Assembly (NCBI RefSeq): GCF_044377145.1
Contig: NZ_JBILJQ010000018.1
Location: 10,318 to 74,317, forward strand
Direction: 5' to 3'
Source of the DNA: Aquimonas sp044377145
GTDB lineage: Bacteria > Pseudomonadota > Gammaproteobacteria > Xanthomonadales > Xanthomonadaceae
DNA length: 64,000 nt
The translations under genes and the position numbers were made by a program. Position 1 is the stretch's first letter, and the number at the start of each line of letters is the position of its first letter. Under the pieces are notes generated by a model. It saw nothing but the letters and a program-made list of their open reading frames with translations, was not told the DNA's origin and made no database searches. This document shows positions 1 to 8,105 of this stretch, piece after piece.

Positions 1-1830
1 GGCGTCGGCGTAGCGGCGCTGCTGCAGCAGCAGCAGCACGCCGAGGCTGTTGGACAGGCGCAGGGTGCGTGGATGGTCTTCACCGTCGCGCGCCTGGCGC
101 GCCGCCAGCAGCGGCCGCAGCACCTGTTCGGCCTCGTCCAGGCGGCCCAGATCGCTCAGCACCACCGACACCACATAGCCGGCGGTCAGTGGGTCCGGGT
201 CCTCCTGCGGGCCTATTGCCTGCAGGCGTTCGCGCGCCGCCGTCGCCTCTATCAGGGCCTCGTCATAGCGACCGAGATCACGCAGCGCCCAGGCCAGGCT
301 GAGCTGCAGATCCGACCACTCCCGCGGCAGTTCGGCCAGTGCTGCCGGTGCATGCTGCAGGGCGGCGCGCGTCAGCTGCTCGGCCTCGGCCGGCGAGCCC
401 TGCGCAGCCAGACCATCGGCAACGCGGCGGACCAGCCGGAGGCTGCTCGGGTGCGCATCACCCTGCACCGCACGGCTGAGCGCCAGCGCGCGTCGACTGG
501 CCTCCAGGCCGCGCTCGATCTCGCCAAAATTGGTGTACGTGTTGCCGATGGTGCCGAGCACATCAGCCAGCACCTCCGGGCGCTGTGCCAGCTCGCGTTC
601 GGCGCGCTCATAGGCCTGATCGAGGATGCGCTTGAGCAGGCTGCGGTCGAGATTGGCGGCGTGCTCGGGGTCGACGCTGGTCAGCACGCTGGACAGGAAC
701 TCGGCCATCGCGCGGCTGCCCTGAGCCTCGCGCTCGGCGCGCTGCAGGCCGTACAGCGCGATCCCCAGGCCGGCCAGCAGGGCCAGCACGATACCGGCGC
801 TGGCACCCACCGCCAGCGCATTGCGACGCACGAAACAGCCGATGCGATAGCGCCGCGAGACCGGCACCGCCAGCAGCGGGCGGCCGCGCAGCCAGCGCGA
901 GAGATCATCGGCGAAGGCCTCGGCCGAGCCGTAGCGCTCGGACTGCTGCGGCGCCAGCGCCATCCGCAGCACGTGCAGCAGGGGCACCGGCACCGCATCC
1001 AGCAGCGGCTCGGCATGGCCACGGCCGGCGCGCAGGCGGGCATCGATGCGCAGGCGCAGGCGCTGAGCGTCCTCGATGCCCTCGCCCAGTGCCGACAGCC
1101 GCGCCTCGGGCAGCAGCAGGCTGAGCAGAATCATGCCGAGCGCATACACATCTGAGCGCGGGTCGACCGCTTGGGCGGCACCGCTGCGCTGCTCCGGGCT
1201 CATGTAGGCGCCACTGCCAGCGCCCTAGTAGCTGCGCGATTCCAGACTGCCGCTGGTGATTCCGGCGCCGATGCCGAGTGCAATGCCGAAGTCGATCAGC
1301 TTGACCTGCGGCTGGCCATCGACTTCGACCACCAGCACGTTGGCGGGCTTCAGATCGCGATGCAGCACGCCACGCTCATGCGCGTGCTGGACGCCGCGGG
1401 CCAGCGCCATCAGCAAACGCAGCCGCACATCGAGCGCCGCACCCTGGCCGCGGCACCAGGCGTTCAGCGGCACGCCATTGATCCACTCCATCACGAACCA
1501 TGGATGACCTTCGGAGGTGCGGCCGGCATCAAAGACCTTGGCGATCGCCGGATGGTCCATCCGCGCCAGCGCCTGCCGCTCGACCTCGAAGTAGGCCTCG
1601 GACAGTGGGCTCAGCAGCTGGCGCTGCATCAGCTTGAGCGCCACCGGTCGGCGCACCGGTGTCTGCTGCTCGGCCAGCCAGACCTCACCCATGCCGCCGG
1701 CGCCGAGGGCGCTTTTCAGCAGGTAGGGGCCAATGCGCTGGCCGGGGCCGATGCCACTACCGCTACGACCGGGCGCCGCGTCCAGGCTGCGGGTTGGGGT
1801 GTCGTCGGCGTCGCCGAGATCTGGAACCAT
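1..1830 (-). pseudogene. Serine/threonine protein kinase with TPRs, interrupted by an in-frame TAG; 3' end outside window
   Basis: A PknB-type eukaryotic-like kinase read from ATG at 1830. Visible parts are a glycine loop (LGAGGMGEVW, residues 42-51), VALK lysine 66, catalytic HRDLKPAN (157-164) and DFG (180-182). Codon 202 (1225-1227) is TAG, inside the activation loop. The same frame then continues immediately with GAYMSPEQ, the rest of the C-lobe, a transmembrane helix (around 770-840) and tetratricopeptide-like repeats, and stays open for 408 codons to base 1. The normal family layout is kinase, one membrane span, then an extracytoplasmic TPR region, so apart from the stop the gene looks intact. 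A C-to-T change of CAG (Gln) would explain the TAG, which points to a recent nonsense mutation, a sequencing error or readthrough. If the stop is real, the product ends before the substrate-binding lobe and should be inactive. Confidence 0.85.
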
Positions 1831-2007
1831 TGAAATGTGCCGCTCATCACATATTTGCCCGCATTATCGACAAGTTGGGCGGCGACGCCAGTGCAGGGGC
1901 GGTGCGCGGCGCGGCAAGCCCATCCGCCCGCAGACCGCCACACTTGCGCTGATCCGTGGCCACGCTCCGGCTGCAAGCTGCCCAGCCCTCATGCCCTTGG
2001 AGCCGTC

Positions 2008-2241
2008 ATGTCCAAGCTCACCCTGCATAGTGTTGTCATCCTGCTGCTGGCCGCCCTGGCGATGCCGCTGCGGATGTCGATGCCGCAGCCGGAGTTCGGC
2101 TGGCCGCGCTGTTCGCCGAGCACGGCCTGCAGGGCAGCTTCGTGCTGGTCAGCTCGGGCGCCGCAACGGGCGCTCGCGCCGAAGCGGATCGAACTCGGAC
2201 GCGCCCTGCTGACCGAACTCGGTGCCCTGCCTGCACGCTGA
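2008..2241 (+). pseudogene. Short decayed ORF with signal peptide; possible class D beta-lactamase remnant
   Basis: ATG at 2008 opens a 77-codon frame with a good signal peptide (MSKLTLHSVVILLLAALA), then a low-complexity tail. In the frame one base back, from 2097, the DNA reads LAALFAEHGLQGSFVLVSS. That resembles the start of the mature domain of OXA-type class D beta-lactamases (LFxEHGvxGtfVL). The Ser-x-x-Lys motif and everything after it are missing. The simplest reading is a gene that lost its frame and most of its body. The similarity is from memory of the family, so a chance match or a genuine small secreted protein cannot be excluded. It overlaps the start of the next gene. Confidence 0.3.
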
Positions 2242-3433
2242 AGCCGCCGCCGCTGGCACGACCCGGCGCTCGCGCAAGCGCAGCGGATGGCGGCTGCCGA
2301 CCCTGATCGCGCTGTGCGCACTCGGCCTGAGCCTGCCGCTGTGGTCGGCGCAGGCCACGGCACTCGGTCCACGTCTGTACTGGCTGCTGGATCTCGCCTG
2401 TCACTGGCAGTGGCTCTACGCCCAGCTGCTGCTGATCGCGACCCTGGCACAGCTCGCGCGGACCCAGCGCTGGCGACTGCTGTTTCTGCTGCCGCTGGCG
2501 GCGCTGCCGTGGTGGACGGTCGCGCCGATGGCACCGCGCGCAGTCGGCAACGGGCCGAGCCTGAGTGTGGTTGCCGCCAACCTGCACCACCGCGAGCGCG
2601 ACCTGCAGCCGCTGCTGGGCTGGCTGGTTTCGACCCGGGCTGATCTGGTGGTGTTGACCGAGCTCACGCCATCGCACGCGCGCCAGATCGAGGCCATAGC
2701 CGGGTATCCGTATCGGCAGCTGGCGCCGGAGCAGGGGCCGTTCGGCATCGGCCTGCTGTCGCGATACCCGCTGATCGAGGCGCAGCTGCGTCATGACGCC
2801 GACGGCATCCCCCATATCAACGCGCTCGTCGACTTCCGCGGCCAGCCGATCCGCGTGCTGGGCGTCCACCCGATCCCGCCGCTGTCGCCGCATTTCCACC
2901 GCGCGCGCGACGGCGCACTGCGCGTCTGGGCCGCGCATGCGAAGGTCTTGCCTACCGTACTGGCCGGCGATCTCAACGCAACGCCCTGGTCATCAGGGTT
3001 CGCCGGACTGGCTGAGCATGGCCTGCGTCGCGCCAGCGGGCTGGCACCGACCTGGCCAAGCGCGGTCGCTGCGATCAGCGGCCTGCCGATCGACCATGTG
3101 CTGGTGTCGAAGGCGTGGTCGGTGCAGGCGCAGGCGCGCGGGCCGGACATCGGCTCGGACCATCGGCCGGCGTGGGTGCGGCTGCAGCTCGACCACCCAT
3201 CGCCAAAGCGCGCGCTCACACCAAGCGGTGAGCCACCTGCACAGCGGCACCGGCGCAGTCGGTTGGACTCCGCACCATCACTTTCCTGCGGCCGACCGGC
3301 CGGGAACCCTGGATGTCCGCGTTGTCCTGGCGCGGCCTGCTCGCGCTCGCGTGCGATCGAACGTTCTGACATCTCACAACACCGGAATCGGGTGGCGAGT
3401 GGGCCGAGAAACGGGTGCAGCCGGATGATCTGA
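2222..3433 (+). CDS. Endonuclease/exonuclease/phosphatase (EEP) family membrane protein
   Basis: 403 codons from a GTG at 2222. The N-terminal third holds about three hydrophobic segments (starting WRLPTLIALCALGLSLPL), as in EEP proteins anchored in the inner membrane. The catalytic domain follows with the expected order of motifs: SVVAANLHH, LTELTPSH (metal-binding Glu), GDLNATPW (Asp/Asn), PIDHVLVS and GSDHRPAWV (catalytic His). This fold hydrolyses phosphodiester or phosphomonoester bonds; the substrate cannot be told. About 75 residues after RPAWVRLQL are Arg/Pro/Ser-rich and do not look like protein selected for function, so the original stop may have been lost. The start is uncertain because it overlaps the decayed ORF upstream. 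Confidence 0.8.
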   Translation: MPCLHAEAAAAGTTRRSRKRSGWRLPTLIALCALGLSLPLWSAQATALGPRLYWLLDLACHWQWLYAQLLLIATLAQLARTQRWRLLFLLPLAALPWWTVAPMAPRAVGNGPSLSVVAANLHHRERDLQPLLGWLVSTRADLVVLTELTPSHARQIEAIAGYPYRQLAPEQGPFGIGLLSRYPLIEAQLRHDADGIPHINALVDFRGQPIRVLGVHPIPPLSPHFHRARDGALRVWAAHAKVLPTVLAGDLNATPWSSGFAGLAEHGLRRASGLAPTWPSAVAAISGLPIDHVLVSKAWSVQAQARGPDIGSDHRPAWVRLQLDHPSPKRALTPSGEPPAQRHRRSRLDSAPSLSCGRPAGNPGCPRCPGAACSRSRAIERSDISQHRNRVASGPRNGCSRMI

Positions 3434-3461
3434 GGTCGTCATGGGCGGCGGCCCTGCGGCC

Positions 3462-3504
3462 GCGGACAGACGTCCGCTTAACCGGCGCCACGGAAGCGCT
3501 TAAC
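3462..3504 (+). promoter_or_regulatory. Candidate operator: inverted repeat plus direct repeats upstream of the five-gene operon
   Basis: A perfect inverted repeat GCGGAC-N4-GTCCGC lies at 3462-3477. The octamer CGCTTAAC occurs at 3475-3482 and again at 3497-3504, a 22-bp spacing that puts both copies on one face of the helix. The elements lie 47-89 bp before the start at 3551. They could bind a dimeric regulator, but no regulator gene is adjacent. Confidence 0.3.
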
Positions 3505-3550
3505 GCGCGCACAAGATTGGCCCAAGGCCGGGCCCGCAGCATGCATCGCC

Positions 3551-4213
3551 ATGAACACCTCTCCCCTGAGCAATCCTGGTTTTGCCCGCGCCGACTGCAT
3601 CGGCCCCGACCACCCGCGGCGGGCTGAAGTCGAGGACTTCATCCGCAGCGTCTACCGGCAGCGCTTCAGCGCGCATCCGCCGCAGCTGATGTCACATCTG
3701 CTGGCCTTCCGCGATGCCGACGGCAGCCTCAGTGCCGCGGTGGGCCTGCGCTGCGCCTTCGAAGGCCCGCTGTTTGTCGAGCGCTACCTGGGTGAACGGG
3801 TCGAGCAGCGCCTCGGCCAGCAGCTCGGCATCGCGCCCTTGCGCAGCGAGATCGTCGAGATCGGCAACTTCGCCGCCCACTCCGCCGGCGCCGCGCGTGC
3901 CCTGATCCTCGCGCTGATTCCTTTGCTGCGCGATGCCGGCCTGCGCTGGACCCTGTTCGTCGCCACCCGCCAGCTGCGCAACGCCTTCCAGCGCCTGGGG
4001 CTGGTGCCGCGCTTTCTGTGCGCGGCCTCGGCGCAGGCGCTGGGCGAAGAGGGCGATGCCTGGGGTCGCTACTACGAAGCCGCGCCGGAGGTGCTGTTTG
4101 GCGATCTGCAGACCGTGCACGCCAGCGATGCCGCGCCGACACCGCGCGCGCTGCGGGCGGAGGCTTCAAGCGCGCAGGCGCGCCAGCTGCTGAGCTGCGG
4201 AGCACCGGCATGA
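3551..4213 (+). CDS. Thermostable hemolysin family protein (T_hemolysin, GNAT-like)
   Basis: 220 aa, first gene of a five-gene operon. The sequence matches the family named after the Vibrio thermostable hemolysin: an early conserved block (DFIRSVYRQRFSAHPPQLMSHLLAF), then AVGLRCA, ERYLGERVEQRL, and the signature EIGNFAAHSAGAARALI with LRWTLFVATRQLRNAFQRLGL. Despite its name the family has a GNAT/LuxI-like layout, and I infer it is more likely an acyl- or aminoacyl-transferase than a pore former. No signal peptide is visible, so the product should be cytoplasmic. Its stop overlaps the start of the ligase gene by 4 bp (ATGA at 4210-4213), which implies translational coupling. A CoA ligase, an oxidase and an SDR downstream fit a role in making a small acyl-derived product. 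Confidence 0.85.
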   Translation: MNTSPLSNPGFARADCIGPDHPRRAEVEDFIRSVYRQRFSAHPPQLMSHLLAFRDADGSLSAAVGLRCAFEGPLFVERYLGERVEQRLGQQLGIAPLRSEIVEIGNFAAHSAGAARALILALIPLLRDAGLRWTLFVATRQLRNAFQRLGLVPRFLCAASAQALGEEGDAWGRYYEAAPEVLFGDLQTVHASDAAPTPRALRAEASSAQARQLLSCGAPA

Positions 4214-5730
4214 ACGTGCTGCTGCAGAACCTGTGGACCGCGCTGACGGCGGCCCCGGGCGAAGCCGAGCTCAGCGATGGTCAGCAGTCGCTGCCGCTGC
4301 GACAGCTGCCTGCGCGGGTCGAGACCCTGCGCGATGCATTGGCTGGCGATGGCCCGTGTCTGGCCAGCCGGCTCGACAACGGCGTCGATGCACTGCTGGT
4401 CGAGCTCGGCGCGCAGGCCGCTGGCCTGGTCAGCGTGGCGATTCCGCCCTACTTCAGCCCGGCGCAGATGCGCCATATGCTGAACGATTGCGGCGCGCAG
4501 ATGCTGCTGCTCCCGGCGGCAGCGCCGGCTCCTGAGACCGACTGGCAGGCCGATGCAGTGAGCCCCCTGCCCGGCCTGCGGCTGTGGCGCCGCGCCGCAG
4601 TGGCCGCGGCCGCAGCGATCCCTGCGGGCACGAGCTGCATCACCTACACCAGCGGCAGCACCGGCCTGCCCAAGGGCGTGTGTCTGGATGCCGCGACCCT
4701 GCTGAGCGTCGCGCAATCGCTGGCCGACAGCTTCGCGCCGCTTGCGCCGACCCGGCACCTGTGTGCGCTGCCGCTGTCGACCCTGCTGGAGACCGTGGGC
4801 GTGTTTGCCGCCCTGCTGGCCGGCGCCAGCGTGTGCCTGCCGAGCCTGGCCGAACTCGGCTACAGCGGCGCCAGCGGGCTGGATCCGCGGCGCCTGCGCA
4901 CGGTGCTGGAGCGGGTCCAGCCGCACAGCCTGATCCTGGTGCCGCAGTTGCTTGAAGGCCTGCTGTGGGCAGTGCAGGTCGAAGGCCCCCTTGGTCAGCC
5001 GCCGCGGCTGATCGCGGTCGGCGGTGCGCGGGTCGCACCTGCGCTGCTGCAGCGTGCGCAGGCGTCCGGGCTGCCGGTCTACGAAGGCTATGGTCTGAGT
5101 GAGGCCGGCTCAGTGGTCTGCCTCAATCCGCCGGGCGCCGCGCGCGCCGGTGCGGTCGGTCGGCCGCTGCCGCATCTGCGCATCGAGCTCAGCGCCGAGG
5201 GCGAAGTGCTGGTGCACGGCCCGCGCTTTCTAGGCTATCTCGGCGCGCCAACGCCGCCAGCGGGCCCGCTCGCCACCGGCGATCTGGGCTGGCTGGATGC
5301 CGACGGCTATCTGCATATCGAAGGCCGCAAGCGCGATGTGTTCATCACCGCCTACGGCCGCAACGTGTCGCCGGAATGGCTGGAATCCGAACTGCTGGCC
5401 CAGCCCGAGATCGCCCAGTGCGTGGTCTGCGGCGAATCCCGCGCAAGCAACCTCGCCCTGCTGCTGCCGACCGATCCAACCCTGTCCGAAGCCGCATTGG
5501 CCGCGGTGATCGCGCGGGTCAATGCCGGCCTGCCCGACTACGCGCGGATCGGCGGCGTGCTGCGTCTGCAGACGCCCTTCAGCCTGGAGTCCGGCCTGTT
5601 GACCGGCAACGGCCGGATTCGCCGCGCCGCCATTCTCAGCCACTACGCCGAGGCGATCGACATGCATTACGCACGCAGCGCCACTGCATCCCTGCCCGCC
5701 TTGACCACATCCTCCCTGGAGACCGTCTGA
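4210..5730 (+). CDS. AMP-dependent acyl-CoA synthetase/ligase (ANL superfamily)
   Basis: 506 aa. Expected to activate a carboxylic acid as acyl-adenylate and pass it to CoA or a carrier. The P-loop YTSGSTGLPKGV, the A5 motif YEGYGLSEAG, the A7 motif TGDLGWLDADGYLHIEGR and the A8 hinge RDVFITAYGRNVSP are all present. The C-terminal A10 position, where most family members carry the catalytic lysine (PxxGKxxR), reads TGNGRIRRA, so Arg replaces Lys. Thioester or adenylate formation may therefore be slower or differ in mechanism. The start ATG overlaps the stop of the preceding gene, and its TGA overlaps the next ATG by one base (TGATG at 5728-5732). The acid substrate is unknown; long-chain fatty acid is a guess from the family. 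Confidence 0.9.
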   Translation: MNVLLQNLWTALTAAPGEAELSDGQQSLPLRQLPARVETLRDALAGDGPCLASRLDNGVDALLVELGAQAAGLVSVAIPPYFSPAQMRHMLNDCGAQMLLLPAAAPAPETDWQADAVSPLPGLRLWRRAAVAAAAAIPAGTSCITYTSGSTGLPKGVCLDAATLLSVAQSLADSFAPLAPTRHLCALPLSTLLETVGVFAALLAGASVCLPSLAELGYSGASGLDPRRLRTVLERVQPHSLILVPQLLEGLLWAVQVEGPLGQPPRLIAVGGARVAPALLQRAQASGLPVYEGYGLSEAGSVVCLNPPGAARAGAVGRPLPHLRIELSAEGEVLVHGPRFLGYLGAPTPPAGPLATGDLGWLDADGYLHIEGRKRDVFITAYGRNVSPEWLESELLAQPEIAQCVVCGESRASNLALLLPTDPTLSEAALAAVIARVNAGLPDYARIGGVLRLQTPFSLESGLLTGNGRIRRAAILSHYAEAIDMHYARSATASLPALTTSSLETV

Positions 5731-6401
5731 TGCCCTTCCACGCCCAGTTGCTTGCCCGCACTGCCGCCGAGCGCGCGCAGTTCAGCGCCATACCGATCCT
5801 GCAGCGCGCCACCGTCGGCGCGATCCAGCGCGACCAGTACATCGCCTTCCTCGGTCAGGCCTTCCACCATGTTCGCCACACGGTGCCGCTGCTGATGGCC
5901 TGCGGTGCACGCCTGCCGACCCGGCTGGAATGGCTGCGTCGCGCGGTGGCCGAGTACATCGAAGAGGAAACCGGCCACGAGGACTGGATTCTCGATGACC
6001 TGGTCGCCTGCGGCGAGAACCGCGCGAACTGGGCCGACAGTTCACCGGCCTACCCGACCGAGCTGATGGTGGCCTACGCCTACGACGCCATCGCGCGGAC
6101 TTCGCCACTGGCCTTCTTCGGCATGGTGCTGGTGCTCGAAGGCACCAGCGTGGCCCTGGCGACACGCGCCGCCGACGCGATCGAAACCCAACTCAAGCTG
6201 CCGCGCTCGGCGTTCTCGTACCTGCGCTCGCACGGCGATCTCGACGTCGAGCACACGGCGTTCTTCGAGAACCTGATGAACCGCATCGACGACCCCGCCG
6301 ACCAGGCCGTAATCGTGCACGCGGCGCAGCGCTTCTACCGGCTGTACGGCGACATCTTCCGCAGCCTGGACACCCCGGCGGCGCAGGCGGAGGCGGCCTG
6401 A
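5730..6401 (+). CDS. Haem-oxygenase-like diiron oxidase (TenA/PqqC/UndA fold)
   Basis: 223 aa, all-helical. It carries a plausible diiron ligand set in the order typical of haem-oxygenase-like diiron oxidases: E80 and H83 in EEETGHED, E137 in VLEGTS, and H168, D172 and H175 in the segment around HGDLDVEH. Members of this superfamily include UndA (fatty acid to terminal alkene) and SznF-type N-oxygenases. Thiaminase TenA shares the fold but uses a cysteine. Retention of the metal ligands makes an oxygenase or desaturase more likely than a TenA thiaminase. Start and stop are shared with neighbours (TGATG at both ends), so the protein is made together with the ligase and the SDR. The product of the ligase is a natural substrate candidate; this is inference from context. 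Confidence 0.82.
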   Translation: MPFHAQLLARTAAERAQFSAIPILQRATVGAIQRDQYIAFLGQAFHHVRHTVPLLMACGARLPTRLEWLRRAVAEYIEEETGHEDWILDDLVACGENRANWADSSPAYPTELMVAYAYDAIARTSPLAFFGMVLVLEGTSVALATRAADAIETQLKLPRSAFSYLRSHGDLDVEHTAFFENLMNRIDDPADQAVIVHAAQRFYRLYGDIFRSLDTPAAQAEAA

Positions 6402-7288
6402 TGAACCTCTCAGGACGTACCGTCATCCTCACCGGCGCTGCCGGCGGTATCGGTTCGGCGCTGGCGCTGGAGCTGTGTGCCGAAGGCGCCGATGTGCTCG
6501 CAATCGGCCGCCGCGCCGGCGCACTGGATCAGCTGCGCCAGCGCTGTGCCGGCCGGCCCGGCCAGCTGCATCCGCTGGCGGCCGACATTACCGATGCAGT
6601 TGATCGCCAGCGGATCGTCGAGGCCGCGCGCAGCTTTCGTGCGCCGAGCGTGCTGGTGCATGGCGCCGCCTGCAGCGCGTTCGGGCTGTTCGCCGACTCC
6701 GACGAGGCCGAACGCGAGCGCCTGATGCAGACCAATGTGCTGGCGCCAATGGCGCTGACTCAACTGCTGCTGCCCCTGCTGCTGGCGCAGGCCGCGCCGG
6801 CGGTGGTGGCGATCGGCTCGACCTTCGGCAGCCTGGCCCACCCCGGCTTTGCCGCCTACAGCGCGAGCAAGTTCGCCCTGCGCGGCTTTATCGAAGCGCT
6901 CGGGCGTGAGCATGCCGATACCGCACTGGCGGCGTTCTGGATCGCACCGCGCGCCACCGCCACCGGCTTCAACAGCGCCGCCGTCGATGCGCTGAACGCC
7001 CAACTCCGCACCCGCGTCGACAGCGCCGAAACCGCCGCCGCAGGGATTCTCCACGCCTTGAAGCACGACCGTCATCGCCGCCAGCTGGGCTTCCCCGAGA
7101 AACTCTTCGCCTGGTTGAACGGCGCGTTTCCGGCGCTGATCGATCGTGGATTGCGCGGCGCACTGCCGGCGGTGCGCACGCACGCCGCGGCGGCACGCGC
7201 CGCGGCGCCACGTATCCAACCCGTGGTCGCCCCACTCATCCCCACCGTCCCGCGCAGCCCCGCACGTCCCCAAGGAGCCACCCCATGA
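6401..7288 (+). CDS. Short-chain dehydrogenase/reductase (SDR)
   Basis: 295 aa. Classical SDR with the Rossmann motif TGAAGGIG at residues 11-18, a VHGAACSAFG strand in the place of NNAG, a serine in AIGSTFGSLAHPG and the catalytic pair Y153/K157 in AAYSASKF. It reduces or oxidises a carbonyl/alcohol with NAD(P)H. Arg after GR in the beta-2 region (AIGRRAG) is compatible with NADP preference. The C-terminal 60 residues extend past the usual SDR end and contain an amphipathic or hydrophobic stretch rich in Ala and Pro, possibly for membrane contact. The start overlaps the oxidase stop, and its own stop overlaps the ATG of the TPR gene (ATGA at 7285-7288). Confidence 0.88.
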   Translation: MNLSGRTVILTGAAGGIGSALALELCAEGADVLAIGRRAGALDQLRQRCAGRPGQLHPLAADITDAVDRQRIVEAARSFRAPSVLVHGAACSAFGLFADSDEAERERLMQTNVLAPMALTQLLLPLLLAQAAPAVVAIGSTFGSLAHPGFAAYSASKFALRGFIEALGREHADTALAAFWIAPRATATGFNSAAVDALNAQLRTRVDSAETAAAGILHALKHDRHRRQLGFPEKLFAWLNGAFPALIDRGLRGALPAVRTHAAAARAAAPRIQPVVAPLIPTVPRSPARPQGATP

Positions 7289-8019
7289 AAACCCATTCCG
7301 CCCCGCGTTCGCTGTTCGCCCTGCTGAGCGGCGCCAGTTTCGCCCTCGCCTTCGCCCAGATCGACACTGCGCGTGCCCAGGAAGACACCGCCGCGGTTGC
7401 CATGGACCAGGCCGCTGCGGTCGGCGCAGACCCCGCGCCGGCCGACCCGTTGCCCGCCATCCAGGCGCGCTGGGCCGAGGTCCGCTACCAGCTGCCCGAG
7501 GGCGAGCGGGTCAAGGCCTTTGATGCGCTGGTGAACGAAATCGGCCGCAGCCAGATGCACCACCCCGACGACCTGCGCCTGCAGGTATGGAAAGGTATCG
7601 TCCTGGCCAGCGAGGCCGGCGCACAGGGCGGCCTCGGCGCGCTGACCCTGGTCAAACAGGCCAAGGCCGAGTTCGAGGCGGTGATCGAAAAAGACGGCCG
7701 CGTGCTCGACGGCTCCGCCTACACCAGCCTCGGCAGCCTGTACTACCAGGTGCCCGGCTGGCCGCTCGGCTTCGGCGATGAGGACACCGCCGCCGAACTG
7801 CTCAAGCAGGGCCTAGCCATCGCCCCCGACGGCATCGACGCCAACTACTTCTATGCCGACTACCTGCTGGAGCAGGAGGACTACGCGGGCGCTGTTGCGG
7901 CCTTCGAGAAGGCCTTGGCCGCACCGCCGCGGCCGGGCCGCGAAACCGCCGATGCCGGCCGCCGCGCCGAAATCGAACAAGGCCTGCGCAAGGCGCGCGA
8001 GGAGCTTGGGCAGGGCTAG
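7285..8019 (+). CDS. Periplasmic TPR-like protein closing the operon
   Basis: 244 aa. An N-terminal signal sequence (Lys/Arg-flanked, FALLSGASFALAFAQ, then ARAQED) indicates export. The mature part has helical repeats of TPR type: the segment with LYYQVPGWPLGFGDEDTAAELLKQGLAIAPDG and the following YFYADYLLEQEDYAGAVAAFEKAL read as two consecutive repeats. No catalytic motif is visible. Because it is the only exported member of the operon, it may scaffold or transport the pathway product or sense it in the envelope, but that is inference. The gene is coupled to the SDR gene by a 4-bp overlap and followed by 86 bp before the convergent kinase gene. Confidence 0.8.
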   Translation: MKTHSAPRSLFALLSGASFALAFAQIDTARAQEDTAAVAMDQAAAVGADPAPADPLPAIQARWAEVRYQLPEGERVKAFDALVNEIGRSQMHHPDDLRLQVWKGIVLASEAGAQGGLGALTLVKQAKAEFEAVIEKDGRVLDGSAYTSLGSLYYQVPGWPLGFGDEDTAAELLKQGLAIAPDGIDANYFYADYLLEQEDYAGAVAAFEKALAAPPRPGRETADAGRRAEIEQGLRKAREELGQG

Positions 8020-8105
8020 CCCTGAGCGTGGCAATCAGCGCGGCGGGCGAGGTCGCTGCAGTTCGATCGGCTTGCGCGCAGGCCGAGTTGGCTGCAGCAG
8101 CCCGC

